Made by a program: the position numbers and the translations under genes | Notes under the pieces: model-generated | Database searches by the model: none | What the model was told of the DNA's origin: nothing | The model's input: only the letters and a program-made list of their open reading frames with translations | Shown here: piece by piece, positions 22,844 to 34,373 of the stretch | How the letters are laid out: each line of letters opens with the position of its first letter | How positions within the stretch are numbered: the first letter of the stretch is position 1 | Assembly: GCA_021234155.1 (NCBI GenBank) | Contig: JAJEKV010000031.1 | Location: 14,689,748 to 14,753,747 of the forward strand | DNA length: 64,000 nucleotides | Origin: Isoetes taiwanensis | Taxonomy: Eukaryota > Streptophyta > Lycopodiopsida > Isoetales > Isoetaceae | Reading direction: 5' to 3'

Positions 22844-24635
22844 TTCTATTGTTGGTAGCTGTTGTTGGTCAGGTTGTCTTGCTTTGTCTAATGGTGTTGC
22901 TACAATGTCCACATAGATGTCACATCCATTTTAAAAAGGTCACTCCTCTATTCTAAGGATCTTTTTATCTATTTTTACCACACTTTTTTTTAAAGGACTG
23001 CATTAGTTCATATGATCCTCTATTCAATGGTTTGGCAAAAAACATTCACGCATAAAAATCTCCTATTTCTGATTATTTTTTTTTCTCCCAAAATTTTGTA
23101 AAAAGCATTTGCAAACCTTATGGATTGTCATAGTTTTGCCATGTCAGAGATAGAAAATAGTTAATATGTTCGTACTTTTGTCATTTGAAAAATAAAAAAA
23201 TAGATTTTATAAAAATGAGATTATCCTCTAAAGAATTGCAAGGGTCTGAATTATTGTGCTTAGTCAACCTTAATTTTGGTGTTAAAAAATATATTGCTTT
23301 TAAAATCTACCTTGATAGCAACGAAGGATTTGCTACTAAGACTTACCATTCCAAGATGATTTGCCAAAGGGGTTTTAAGATAAGATAAGATAAGATAAAT
23401 TTTTACGTCCACGGGAACCCAACGGGTTATGGGACGACACATGCAAGGGCAACAGCCCATCTAAAACCTGGGGACTAGGCCCCATCACCAAACACAATAA
23501 CCAAATATTAAAAGGCTACCAAGAATAAGATAAGATAATGCTAATGCTAGTAGTAAATTTATGCTTCTAAAATTATCTAGACATAGCCAGTCCAAGGATT
23601 GGAAGGCCATTGATCTAGAATAATTGCTGCGCCTCCCCTGTACACTGCCCATTTCTTTTGCAGGCGGGCAAAACACTCAAGCATTAAATCCATAAAACAT
23701 TTTGAACTCTAGTCCTAATCCATACATCGTATGTAGTTCCCTTGGCATTTCCTTCTCACCGTGTCTTAAATCTCCCTTCCAACTTCTTTTATCCCCCAAC
23801 CCGCACTCTGCAACCTTAAAGAAAGAAAGCAACCCCTTTCTTCAAGCCTGCCCTACTGCTTGTTTGTTTATGTGGTCAGTAGTGTCTTTTATACAAGGCC
23901 AAATACACACATTTGCTGATTTGGCACTCAGGGTGGAATCTCACTATCGATCAGACAACACATTGAAAGAATTTCAGCCAAATGGATTTCATTATTTCAT
24001 TTCACTCTATCACACTATGCCTGTCTAAATCATGGCTAGAGAAGGAAACAGAACTAGGAGAGGGTCTGTTCAAAGATCAAGTTCGAGGGCCAACTTGACA
24101 TCAAAACTAAGGTGGAATTGAGGAAGTGAATATTAGGCTTTAAAGGACCCTACCAATCATGATTTTCCAATTCCCACGAAGACAACAAACTTTCAATGGA
24201 AACAAAGGAATATAATAAAAAAGAATAAGATTGAATGATTTGATCATTTTATTAGTACTACTTGACTAACATACTCAATATTATACAATGAAGTATGCAA
24301 TGTTGCTTTCATCAAGTAGAGGTGACTTGAAGTGATCGCAGGTAAAACTGAGGTGATTTGGAGCATGTGAAGTGATCTGAGTCTCTTTTGAGTACTTTTT
24401 TTAGCAATAGCAGTCTAATTTGAGACAGTTAACAACAATTTCAAGCAATATGGATCAATTTACAGCAACTCGCAGATTAATCTGGATAGATCTCGAAACC
24501 ACAATTTTATGTCATCGATTTGATTTGGAGCTTATATGGCACACTAACTTACATGTCAGTGAGATAAAAAGTTTGGAATCTACATTACATCCTAGCCTAG
24601 GCCCATACCATAAAAAACTACTAAAATGCCCCTTT
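22844..24635. other. Intergenic, with an AAGAT microsatellite
   Basis: No gene is seen. A (AAGAT)n run lies at 23376-23399 and a shorter one near 23526-23537. The rest is AT-rich, with no domain in any frame. Confidence 0.55.
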
Positions 24636-24774
24636 GTAATTACAAAAATGCCCCTATATATTAAATTTATAATATTGCTCCTTCTTATGCACTGTATTTG
24701 GAGCAACATGGCAATTTAAAACATGAAAGAGGATTTTATCGAATTTGGTAATTACAAAAATGCCCCTATATATT
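24636..24774 (+). repeat. 27-bp direct repeat pair upstream of the trihelix gene
   Basis: GTAATTACAAAAATGCCCCT followed by ATATATT occurs at 24636-24662 and again at 24748-24774. The copies are identical over 27 bp and about 110 bp apart. Confidence 0.85.
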
Positions 24775-24832
24775 TTATATGTAGGGAAAGACTGCTTACC
24801 TGCCGTTCTGGCCTTTTGTCCAATAAGATCAT

Positions 24833-24842
24833 GACACGTGTC
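24833..24842. promoter_or_regulatory. G-box/ABRE palindrome, distal
   Basis: GACACGTGTC is a perfect 10-bp palindrome around the CACGTG G-box, about 420 bp 5' of the trihelix start codon. bZIP and bHLH factors bind this core in plants. Function here is inferred from sequence only. Confidence 0.5.
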
Positions 24843-24904
24843 TCTGTTTCTAAAGCTGAAAGTCGAATGAGAGAACAACGACAGTTTTGTTTCAATCGCA
24901 TGAT

Positions 24905-24988
24905 TTTTACCCTCGATTCTGATGGTTTTACGCTCGATTCTGATAGTTTTACTCTTCATTCCACTAATTTTACCTTCGATTCTGCATC
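24905..24988 (+). repeat. 21-bp tandem repeat, 4 imperfect copies
   Basis: Units starting TTTTAC at 24905, 24926, 24947 and 24968 share the core CTCGATTCTGAT. The first two are nearly identical and the third is the most diverged. They lie between the two G-boxes upstream of the trihelix gene, so they may be in its promoter. Confidence 0.85.
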
Positions 24989-25141
24989 CGAGAACAGCAG
25001 GTAAGCACTCTTTCCGTTATGCCAAAGACCTTCTGCTTGCAATTCTGGGCTGTTTGGTAGTTTGACATGAAAGGGCATTAAAATTTGTAGGGGCAGTTTA
25101 ATAGTTTTCCCAAAAATTATCATGGGCGGGAAAAATATTTC

Positions 25142-25147
25142 CACGTG
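25142..25147. promoter_or_regulatory. G-box/ABRE, proximal
   Basis: CACGTG sits inside CCACGTGTCA, an ACGT-core element of the ABA-response type, 114 bp before the trihelix ATG. Together with the distal copy at 24833 it makes a two-site arrangement. No clear TATA box was assigned. Confidence 0.5.
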
Positions 25148-25260
25148 TCATTGTTATAGTGGAGCTGAAAAGAAAAGAGTGCTCCCTTGCCGGTGTTACA
25201 GGTTCATCGTGGGACAAAATTAGGGCACTAGATAGAGCGAGGGAAAGGGGAGCTCTGGAT

Positions 25261-27117
25261 ATGGAGGCTCCGGCAGGAGGAGGATCCATCTATTTCCACC
25301 TTCAGCAGCAGGCGCAGCACCATCAAAACCAGCAGCAAAATCTGCTCCAGCACCATCTTCACGATCAGCCCATTCAGAATCAGCAGATTCAGCACAATAA
25401 TCATGTTCATCATCTTCAGTTGCCGCCGGAGCAGATGCAAATGCCGCCCACCCCTGTAGCTGCAATGGGTTCTATGATGCTTAGAATGATGATGATGGCC
25501 GATGGGGAGGTTAGGGAAAATCAAAACGAGGGTTCCGCTGCTGGGCACAGAGTTTTGGGCGATGGCGAATGTGGGCGAAATGGCTTGAATACTGTAACAC
25601 ATGAAGAAGAAGAAGAAGACGAAGAAGAGGAGGAGGAGGAAGAGGATGAATATGGTGACCCAGATGAGGACGAAGATGGGGGGGAAGAAGAAGAAGTGGT
25701 AAATGAGGCGCAGAACTCTTCTGGAATGATTCAACAGTTTGAGGATCGATCAGGGTCCCATCCGGATATTTTACTTCAACAGTCTATGTTGCCTTCTTCA
25801 TCCCACATGCCAGAAGATCCACAACCACAGCAGCAGCAAGGGCCTTTTTTCTCGCAGGCGCTTTCTTTGCTATCTTTTGCATCGGCAGCAGGTACCCCCC
25901 TTACACCTTTATTGATGCCTCAAAGTTGTGTTGAAAACTCATCTTCAGTTCCAAGGTTCGCAACCCCTTCCCCTATGCAAACAGGGAATGCTTGTGTATT
26001 TGGGGAAAATGATGCAGAAGAAGAGAGGAAGAGAGAAAAAGAACATAAGAAAAGATCCAAGAACTGGACTAGGACAGAAATGTTAAAGCTAATAAGGTTG
26101 AGGACAGATATGGAGCCAAGATTTGCACAGGGTGGTAAGAAGATGGAGTTATGGGATGAAATTTCTGAAACCTTGAGGAGAGAAGGTATTTGTAGAGATG
26201 CACAACAGTGTAGGGATAAATGGGAGAAGCTGTCTGCTGGCTATAAGGAGGTAAGAGATGGCATTAAAAGTAAAGAGGATAACCCTTTTTATGATGAACT
26301 TCATCCTGTGCTTTCTGGGAAATTAATCAAAAGAGAAAGAGAGAGGCAGGATGAGCAACCTGGGAGACCATTTTCAGATGCTTTACCAGTTGATGAACCT
26401 ATGAAAGAAGAGGATGGTGAGGATGGCCAAAGGGCTACAGAGAAGAGAGAAGAATCGAACATAGAGGAGGAGTCTAATGAACATGTGGCAAGAACTATTT
26501 CTAGGAAAAAAAGGAAAACACCCAAGTGTCCTCCTGTAACTGACCTTGCAGCAGTTCAAAGCCTTCTTGAGACTGTTATTTGGAAGCAACAAAGATTCTT
26601 TAGGGATCTACTGGATTCTATTGAGAGAAGGGAGCAACTGAAAGAACAGATGCGACAAGAAAGAGAAGAAAGATGGAGAGCAGAAGATAGGGCCCAAAGG
26701 TCTCATTTTAACAATGCCATTATCCTTCTTGCTCAGAAATTAACAGGAGAGAAGATTCCTGGAGTAGGGGATTGTAGCAATTCTTTGGCTACTATAGGAG
26801 CAGATATGGATAATGGTCAAGGACCAAAGAAAAGGAGCAAGAATTGGAAGCGGACAGAAGTCCTGCAACTGATCAAAATGAGAGGGCAAATGGAAACCAA
26901 ATTTGCAACAGGCACTAAACGTGCAGCAGTATGGGATGAGCTTGCTGAAATGCTTGCTGCTCAGGGCACTAAAAGAGATGGTAAACAATGTCGCGAGAAA
27001 TGGGATAAGTTAATGGCAGCATATAAAGATGTCATGGATGGAAAAAGGCAACAAGGAGACAGCCCTTACTTTGCAGAATTGACTGCCATTATGGGGCATC
27101 CTATGCAGGTATCGTAG
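25261..27117 (+). CDS. Trihelix transcription factor with two trihelix DNA-binding domains
   Basis: Nuclear DNA-binding protein of 618 residues in one exon. The ATG at 25261 (G at -3 and +4) is chosen; the frame is open further 5' but has no earlier ATG. Residues 1-80 are Gln/His-rich, and about 115-146 is a Glu/Asp run. The first trihelix domain (about 266-360) has Trp269, Trp298 and Trp321, and the second (about 526-615) has Trp529, Trp558 and Trp581. The spacing is the same in both (29 and 23). Each is followed by a fourth-helix motif, YDELHPV and FAELTAI. A basic stretch RKKRKTPK near residue 415 is a likely nuclear signal, and a charged helix (about 440-495) may be a coiled coil. Two domains recall the GT-2 clade, but the third Trp in both domains recalls GT-1. 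The gene is intact and the best-supported functional gene in the window. Two G-boxes lie upstream. Confidence 0.92.
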   Translation: MEAPAGGGSIYFHLQQQAQHHQNQQQNLLQHHLHDQPIQNQQIQHNNHVHHLQLPPEQMQMPPTPVAAMGSMMLRMMMMADGEVRENQNEGSAAGHRVLGDGECGRNGLNTVTHEEEEEDEEEEEEEEDEYGDPDEDEDGGEEEEVVNEAQNSSGMIQQFEDRSGSHPDILLQQSMLPSSSHMPEDPQPQQQQGPFFSQALSLLSFASAAGTPLTPLLMPQSCVENSSSVPRFATPSPMQTGNACVFGENDAEEERKREKEHKKRSKNWTRTEMLKLIRLRTDMEPRFAQGGKKMELWDEISETLRREGICRDAQQCRDKWEKLSAGYKEVRDGIKSKEDNPFYDELHPVLSGKLIKRERERQDEQPGRPFSDALPVDEPMKEEDGEDGQRATEKREESNIEEESNEHVARTISRKKRKTPKCPPVTDLAAVQSLLETVIWKQQRFFRDLLDSIERREQLKEQMRQEREERWRAEDRAQRSHFNNAIILLAQKLTGEKIPGVGDCSNSLATIGADMDNGQGPKKRSKNWKRTEVLQLIKMRGQMETKFATGTKRAAVWDELAEMLAAQGTKRDGKQCREKWDKLMAAYKDVMDGKRQQGDSPYFAELTAIMGHPMQVS

Positions 27118-27622
27118 ATGACTAAGGAAGACATTTTTGTGCAGGTCAAAGAGCCTTATTTTCTCAACACATTCTTTTTTCATCTTGGCGAAGGGGTGAA
27201 AGAAATTGAAACCCTTGCTGTATTTTTAAAATTTCATCACCTGAACGGTAGACTGTCAGATAAACTTACACATCTTTTTTTGGAATGATAATAGCACTTT
27301 CATTCTGTAAAATTTTTCAGATGATTTTGATCTGGGTAAATCAGGCAAAACATCGTATTTACTTTCATTGTTTTATTACGTCTCTGGAATGTCAGTGACA
27401 TATTATACCCTAATATATACCTCATCAACTAACTTCTGTTACAGCTTCATAATATGGTATGTTGTATTTTTTTTCCGTGTTGTATGTATGCTTTTCTAAT
27501 ACAGCATCTTTGAGTATTTTACCTTTACTATGTCAACAGCTAAGATTAGGCAGTTTACTCCAGTTTTGAAGGTAATATTTTCTTGTGGCATTGGGAACAT
27601 GTTCTTGCAGACTTAGCCTTTT
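27118..27622. other. 3' flank of the trihelix gene
   Basis: AT-rich sequence after the TAG, probably the 3' UTR and downstream spacer. No polyadenylation site was assigned and no other gene is seen. Confidence 0.5.
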
Positions 27623-27738
27623 TATAAGGTATACAATAGCGAAAACCACATATGGATATGCTTTGACCTTCGGTAATTTAGATGTACTATATTTTTGGGT
27701 GGTTTAACTTTTGTATAAGGTATTCAACAGAAGAAACC
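27623..27738 (+). repeat. 91-bp tandem duplication; the second copy is split by the MULE
   Basis: Copy 1 begins TATAAGGTATACAATAGCG at 27623. Copy 2 begins TATAAGGTATTCAACAG at 27714 and is interrupted at about 27738. Its remainder (AAAAACCACAAAGTATGG...) resumes at 35758-35835, on the other side of the 8-kb insertion. Copy 1 contains the uninterrupted order, so it is an internal empty-site reference. Confidence 0.75.
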
Positions 27739-27800
27739 CGCGCACTTTATTGGCTCCCCCGAACCAAGTTCACCACCAAGTGGTCGTTCAGCGAACCCGA
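27739..27800 (+). repeat. MULE left terminal inverted repeat
   Basis: GGCTCCCCCGAACCAAGTT, CCAAGTGG and CAGCGAACCC here correspond to GGCCCCCGAAACGAAGTT, CCAAGTGG and CAGGCGAACC read inward from the right end. Identity is roughly three quarters over about 60 bp with small gaps. The exact first base is uncertain by a few positions. Confidence 0.7.
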
Positions 27801-28711
27801 AAATTCCGGGCTTAACCCGCGAAAGTTCGGCCGGGGCCGACGTGTGAGAGCTCGCTGGGCTGGGTCGGGGGTCTTTCCTACCGTTCGCTCAGCTTAACCC
27901 AACCCGGTTAGTTGCGTTTGGCAAAGCGAAGCAAGTGGTCGGGAGTACACGCGCGCAGCCACCGGGCCTGGTGAACTCCCGGCCGGAGTACTGGCGCAAG
28001 TAGGGTCGCAGGTACGGCATGTACGGCAGCTGGTGGGCGGCCCGGTCCGGTTCGGGCTTGGGCGCGACCCCTAGAGTGTGTACGGGCGGCGGGCCAAGAT
28101 TGGCGGGGGGACGGACGGCCGTCGGGCCGTCACCGGGTTCCCGTGAGCGTGACCACCATCGGCCCATGGCATCGTCCCCTCCAGCCTAGATCCCCGGCTG
28201 TTATCATAACAATGTTAGGCAAATGAAAGTCACATATTTTTTCTAGAAATTTCTTCGCGCTTCGGCTTCTCACTGTCATTCTCGGACGCTCCTTGTGCAG
28301 CTCGAGAACAAGCTCCTGAAGCGAGAAGAAGCTCCAGAAGCAACTCCAGTAATGGGATCGATTGGAGAACGTGGCTCCTTAGCCTGTTAAAAACAAGTAT
28401 TTCGCCTTCCTTTTTTCTTTCTTTTGAACGATTTTGAGATGCGAAATGATTTTGAGTCTTGTTTTGAGCTCCATTGACAAAATTATAAGTGTGCTCGTAC
28501 AATTGCATCTAGGTTCCCTATTGCCATCCCTATTGCTACACTTGGTGAGAGTTGCCCATCATAATAAAATATGTTTCCTTAAGTGGGCGCTTATTTATAT
28601 TTGTTGAAGCTTATTTTTATTTCTTTGAATGTTGAAACTTATTTTTATTTGTTGAAACTTGTTTTTATTTGTTGAAGCTTCTCCTTTTATTTCTTAAAGC
28701 TTCTCTTCGGT

Positions 28712-30084
28712 GTGACTCATAATCACACGGAATTCGATATCTATTTGAGCACTCTACATTTATCCGCCAGGGGACCATGTCTCGGCCCGAGGCGGTTCCC
28801 CGTCGGCATGGATGGCGTCCCCTTGCCATTTGGCCTCTCTGAGCGTGATGTCCCCGGACGATCGGTAGCATTGTCGAATGGTACCCCAAACCGGCACCGT
28901 CTTATCCCGCTAGGTATGTTTTGTGTGCTTGTTAACCGTATTTGTTTTGTGACAGGGAATACCATGGCATTTGGTGCCCTGCGGCGCAGTCGCCTGTTGA
29001 GAGCGGTCGGGCCCACACCGTTGCCCGTGGTGGATTTGCACAAAGACTGGTGTACACACTTTGTGGACAAGAGTCGCCATGCGACCGGTTCCTGGATTGA
29101 CCCGCGATGGAGCTTGGGGCCACCATCGAGCCACCATGCGGATCAATGGTGGCCTATGCATTTATTAACATTCCGCCGAGGGTGCAACCCCACCCACTGC
29201 GAGAGTGGTGTCCGAAAGGAGAGGGTCAAAACGTCCGAAGATCCCGCAAAGCCGACGTATGATGGAGGCCGCATGCGACATAGAGAGGCGAGGAGACAAG
29301 GCGCAACAACGATTACAAAGATGTCCTTACCCTCGGGCGTCCCTATATGCCTTCCCCGAGGGGCCTGACGCCATGTTTTATGAGGCCAAAGATACGACAA
29401 AGTGAGCGCCGAGAGGATGCGACCCTATCATGAAGGTCGACATTACCGAGCTAGTGGCACGTGTGGCGTCGGCAGAAGAAGACTGACCGCACATGCTATG
29501 CTATGCACTGGGACGGATCGGTGGCCATTTGCCCACGGAGGAGGAGTTGATAGCTCGAGCTCCGCAGATACCTGAGTCTCGGCCAGTTACGATGCTTTAG
29601 TCATCTTTGCCACCGGTTCTTTGGATATGAGCATCCACACTCCAACCGATCCCTCCTTCGCCTCGAGGTGAGTGGCTTTGCAGCCAGGGGAAGAGTTCCG
29701 GTCCGAGGTAGGGACGAGGGTCGATCGAATTTCCACTCATGAGACATGTCGCCCGTAGGCCGATCGTACATGGCCACCCCTCCTTCCATAGGGGCGCTGG
29801 CGGTGGCTGACCCGCCGAGGGTCGCCAGTCCTCGATGATATCATGAGGGGCCGGCGATGGCGTGCACCGCATGGCACACACATTGACTTAATTTCCGCGA
29901 TCGCAATATCGAGGGGAGCAGAGGCATGGATAAGAGACCGAGCACGCCTTGGTTTTCATGTACCACCGAGAGTTCGACGGGCACACCATCCGAGCTACCG
30001 GTGTGTGTACCCATTCGAGGATGGTCTCGTTCCAGGCATTACCGAGACAGTTCCTGAGCACTTACGTATCCCTGGCTGGGTTAC
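28712..30084 (+). other. MULE 5' region of the protease transcript, coding structure unclear
   Basis: A long plus-strand frame (28712-29368) and later pieces such as DAMFYEAKDTTK (about 29365-29402) and TEEELIARAPQIPES (about 29540-29583) suggest that N-terminal exons of the protease gene lie here. Frames and exon limits cannot be set by eye. The density of CG dinucleotides is high and several frame breaks are likely sequence errors. Confidence 0.35.
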
Positions 30085-31184
30085 ATCTTGACCCCTTTTA
30101 CTCGGGAAGAGGTTAGGGTGTTCCCGAACACCTTGCCATGGTTCTGGCGAGGCGTCGAGATGGTGCGGCGACTTTGATATTGCAAGAGGGCGGCCGGCCA
30201 AAGATGCGGCGTACAACTAACATCTGACCTCCTCGAGGCGTGCGCCCCTGATGGACAGTGGGAGGAGGGGCACATTCGAGTGTTGATGAGGTACGTGTCG
30301 GGTTTATGTTTAGTTTGTATGGATCGACGAAATCTGACCACTGGATGTGCTTGTATGTAGCGTGTTGCGGCAGATGCTTGGAGAGGCTGAGCGTCGTGAG
30401 CTGTTGATGATAGACCCCCGTTACTATCACGACTATGTTCAGTCGGTGTCAGGAAACGTCCCTCCCGAGGAGTGCGTCTCCCACCTTCTTCCCGCTGAGC
30501 ATCCTGACTGGGGTGCACTACGTCTGGTGCTCTGGCCCATCGTCACAAGGTAAGTACTCGATTCTTTGCTTTACTTTCAATTCCCGAGGCAATCCTCTGA
30601 CTTAAGGGAACCGAAAGTCATACATCTTTGGCGTGTGCAGTGGTCATTGGATGCTTGTTGCTCTCATACGATCCCCCGACGTGCGCACCCGCCTAGGCCT
30701 CGGAGATGACGATCACGTGGGCTGGTGGTACTTCGACAACATGCCTGCACGGCCGGGGGTTTCAGGAGTACGCATCAACCTACCCGCGCTTCGCTCGTGA
30801 GTGTTTCTAGTCCCCTTGTCTTTGCCATTGTGCCCGCCACTAGTGATCTCACCTGCACTCTCTTTGTACAGCGCGGCCGCTTGGGTCTTCGAGCGACTGG
30901 GGGCACCAGCGGGTTACATCCGATGGGGTGCGGCATCAAATGTGCGGCCTGCATTGTGCCCGCTGCAGGTCGACAACAATACCTGTGGCATGCACATTGG
31001 TTTCATCATGCGCCACCTCGTGCGAGACGTGTGGCAAACCCGACCGGATAATGTTATACCGATAAGCCGGGGCTGGTACACGGCGGGCGATGTGCGATTG
31101 TTTAGGAGTGAGTGGCCCGTAGTAGTCGGGCTGCTTTATTGTAGGGTGTACTGGTACCAACAGAGACTCAGTGGTCACTGTTAG
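30085..31184 (+). CDS. Ulp1-like (C48) cysteine protease gene in the MULE, multi-exon
   Basis: Ulp1 proteases cleave SUMO or related conjugates. Probable exons: about 30085-30288 (FTREEVRVFPNTLPWFWRGV, with one stop near 30176), about 30361-30550 (ERRELLMIDPRYYHDYVQSV, ending before GTAAGT), about 30641-30797 (GHWMLVALI, then GWWYFDNMP, ending before GTGAGT) and about 30872-31184 (WVFERLGAPAGYI, CPLQVDNNTCGMHIGF, stop at 31182-31184). The catalytic set is present: His (30645-30647), Asp in YFDN (30735-30737), Gln and Cys in QVDNNTCG (Cys 30984-30986). Intron ends are GT/AG. The substrate is unknown, and its role in MULE biology is not established in plants. The gene is mostly intact; the N-terminus is uncertain. 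Confidence 0.75.
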
Positions 31185-31992
31185 TGCTGTTTGGGATCTA
31201 TCTAGCTAGAAGCTTTTCTCCGTAATCATGTAATCATGTATGTAACATTATATGCAACATTATTTATGTGATAATGCTACGAGTGATGGCATATCAGTTT
31301 GCTGTGTGGCCTCTCACTCGTGCGCGAGGTCGTGGTGGTTGGTCCCTCGCTGCGGTCGGCCTTGCACGCCATCTGTGGACTCCATCATGCATGTTCTTCT
31401 TGCGTCTCGTCGTAACCGCCATGAAAGACGTGGAACCGGGGCCGGCCGCATCTCTATAGAATCGTGATCACCGCCACGAACCTTGGATATAATTTCACGC
31501 ACATCTCCCGGGTCAAGAGCATGAGCATTTTGCATAGTGGCTTTACATACAGGTCGACGCTCGCCATGAGCAACGATCCCATTGTTGTAGCAATGCATCG
31601 GGGACGCCGGCGCCGCTCATTGGTGCGGGCGATCATGAGGCATGGGCGGAATGAATTGTCGGTTGGGGAAATAGCTCATTGTACAATGCGGGGGTGGTCA
31701 GCCGGTAAGGAAATAGTCTCCCCGCTATGAGATGTTTGCACACGGCATGAGGGCATGGGCAATGCAATATCGCATCCTCATATGCCGAGTGTATCTCATC
31801 CCCCGCTTATCGGCTAGCCATAGATAACCCGGACGTCTGCAAAGATCTTCTAACCGGATGGCGTTGGGGTTATCGTGCAAGGATTGATAATGGAGTGAGC
31901 ACCAAAGATGTCTCTTTGGATATGAGCGTGCTATAAGGCCCAAACTCTACCGCATGGAAAAAGAGAGGTTACGGCCAACACACGAGAGAGAG
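31185..31992. other. MULE internal spacer between convergent genes
   Basis: GC-rich, with short open frames on both strands and no recognised domain. It separates the 3' end of the protease gene from the 3' end of the transposase, so both transcription stop sites should be here. Confidence 0.45.
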
Positions 31993-34373
31993 TTACACAT
32001 TTGTGTACTTACCAAGACTCCATCTTTCTTCGCACCGAGTTAGGATTGTGCCTCCGGCTGGCATCGTCCCGTCCGGAAAACCAATGAGATGAGACACTAG
32101 TGTGTACATCCTTATATTGACTTTGCACTGCAAGGTTTGGGTCTTCAAAACTTTCCAGTGTGACTCCACGTAGTTTGTTGTGTCGACGTTGGCATGGTTG
32201 AACATCCGTTTGTGTCTCTGCCATTTACCATCCCACGTCGCCCCATTCAACCAGTTGTGATTCAAGTACCTACATCGCGCAACAATTTGTTTGGCCCAGA
32301 GTTTGGATGATACCACTAATCTATGTTCCGCACTCACCCTTGGATGATGTGGTTTTGTCCGTAGAGAAGCTGAAATTGTGCCAGCTGGGCATTGTAGGCG
32401 TTGGCATTTGGCTCTGTCATCAACTTTGACAGCCGCAAAGCCACGTCTTTCTTTAGCATCTCCCCGGCCAGGCGCGGCAACAGATATTTTTGCCACGCAC
32501 GCTTCGCATGGAACCAACATGCAAGAACATTGCCTGCAACCTATTTGCAAAACCGAGGCTATTGTTACCAATGTGTTGATACAATCAATGCACGGTCAGC
32601 ATACCTGCTCGCCATCTTCCCAACAATGTCGGTCTTCCGACACAACCTCGGTGACACAACCTCGGCTATCTTCAGGGCATGTCGTTGGTGCCCCTCGTCA
32701 GCCTCCACGCTGCAGAGCATGTAAAACACTGGGTACCCCACACCCCCCGCAATCGGGTACAACCGCCCGCCGTGCGACGGAAACTTCCACAGATTTGTGC
32801 GTAAGGTTGAATCCATGGCCCAACCACCCCGGCGCTCCATCTCACAAGAAATTTCCAACATCCCGTCATCTTGGATGACTAGGATCCATGGTCGGTCCAA
32901 CGGCTCAAGAAGATCTGGATTCCGTGGCTGGTGAAAAATCACCTTCCCCGAGGCTTTCCAATCGTCAATCCCGCTCTCGAGGCTTTCCCCAAATCGCACC
33001 CAAACTCCCGCCTCACGAGGTGCAATGTGGATAGATAAAATGATAAAATATTTACTGATTGCATATCCGAAATGACAAAGTTGAGTGAGAACTCCAAATT
33101 CATTACTATTCCAAAAACTAAGCATTCTCTTAAATCTACAACAACATCACTGTTCCATAGTAAAAGAATTTTCAGTGGAGCTTACCGAGTATTCTCTGCC
33201 GGTAGGCCAATTGCCACACATCCTCCTGCCATCGTGGAAGCGGTATGTGACTCTCTCAATCGGGCTTACCGTCAGATGCGTATTTGGGTCCCCGTGCTCT
33301 TGCGATGTCCCACGCAAAGACGGTCATTCCAATACTTCTAAGCTCTAGTGCGGCGGCCCGCAAGGAGTTCGGATGCGGGCATGGACCAATCCTCCGCATT
33401 GGTGAAAGGATCATGGCCCGCAGGTTCTGGGTGCTAACGTATATCCGTGCACCATTTCCATTATCTTTCACTGTCCGCAAACGAAACAAGCAACCTCTGC
33501 GGTGGGACCGTCTGATTTGCCTATCCCCCCGGGTCCCTCTCCTGCGTGGTTGCCTCCATCGGTGGCAGGCATAGTCATCCACAATCTCGCCCGTCGCAGC
33601 CCTGACACGTTGATGTCCATGGACCAAACGGACACGATGAGTGGTTTGAAGCTCAATCACCCTTTGCTCGAGGAGGTCCACGGTGGTCTCCTCCGCGTAG
33701 TTGAAGTCGTTGTCCTTCATGGTGCGACCACTTTTGCACGTGCACACTTCCATGCATGCAGTTATGTATTCCTGTGGGATGCCATGGCGCCGCAGACCGA
33801 TTTCCCATTCCTCTGAAATCTTTTCAAACGTGGCAGTGGGGGACCGATGGGTGCTTCCATTCAAGTGGCCCATGGCAACCAACTGGCTCCAAAACTCCAA
33901 TGCAAGGGACTAACTTATGAGGCCCGCTTACGCGCCGGTACAACCAACCGCTGGAGTCATCATCAACTGCAAACTCCTCACAATATGCAACCCATCGGTA
34001 CATCAACCGGACATGGTGCTCGATGGGTGGCCTCCCGCTTCTCTGCGAGACCGGGGCAAGAGGGGATCAAAGCGGCACTTATTTCTGGACGGGTGGGGAA
34101 CATAGTGTTGTTTGAGGCACAGCCTCATCAACCCATACACAATGCACTCGTTGAGGGCATAACCACCCCAGGGGCAACAACGGAGCCATTGAACTGGGTC
34201 CCGTAGAGACCGCCGATTCATGTACAAGCAGTTCTTGGGAATTTTGGTCGGGAGTAACTTGTGGAGCAACGACCAGGCGGGTTCCACCCGTCGCCTACAT
34301 TATCCCTGTCCTCCTCCCACATTGTGTCATCCCTGTCATGAAGGTCATACTCACTATCATTTTCATTCGACAT
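31993..34373 (-). pseudogene. MULE transposase (MURA-like, DDE), frameshifted
   Basis: The transposase cuts and joins element ends. A probable start is the ATG at 34373-34371, opening an acidic N-terminus (MSNENDSEYDLHDRDD). Further along come EKISEEWEIGLRRHGIPQEY (about 33820-33760) and CMEVCTCKSGRTMK. The catalytic core follows: RPWILVIQDDGMLEIS, AMDSTLRTN (the first catalytic Asp, 32811-32813) and VGYPVFYMLCS. Later TTNYVESHWKVLKTQTLQCK (Glu 32164-32166), then RMYTLVSHLIG, is the usual C-terminal part of the DDE domain. At least three frame changes split the protein, and no clear SWIM zinc finger is seen after it. Some breaks may be introns or sequence errors. Confidence 0.75.

Noticed and set aside
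23376-23399. CRISPR-like or regulatory array in the AAGAT run
   Set aside because: It is a pentanucleotide microsatellite with no spacers.
25228-25734. 168-codon minus-strand frame opposite the trihelix N-terminus
   Set aside because: It is a shadow of the Gln/His-rich and poly-Glu coding sequence (poly-Phe/Leu on the other strand).
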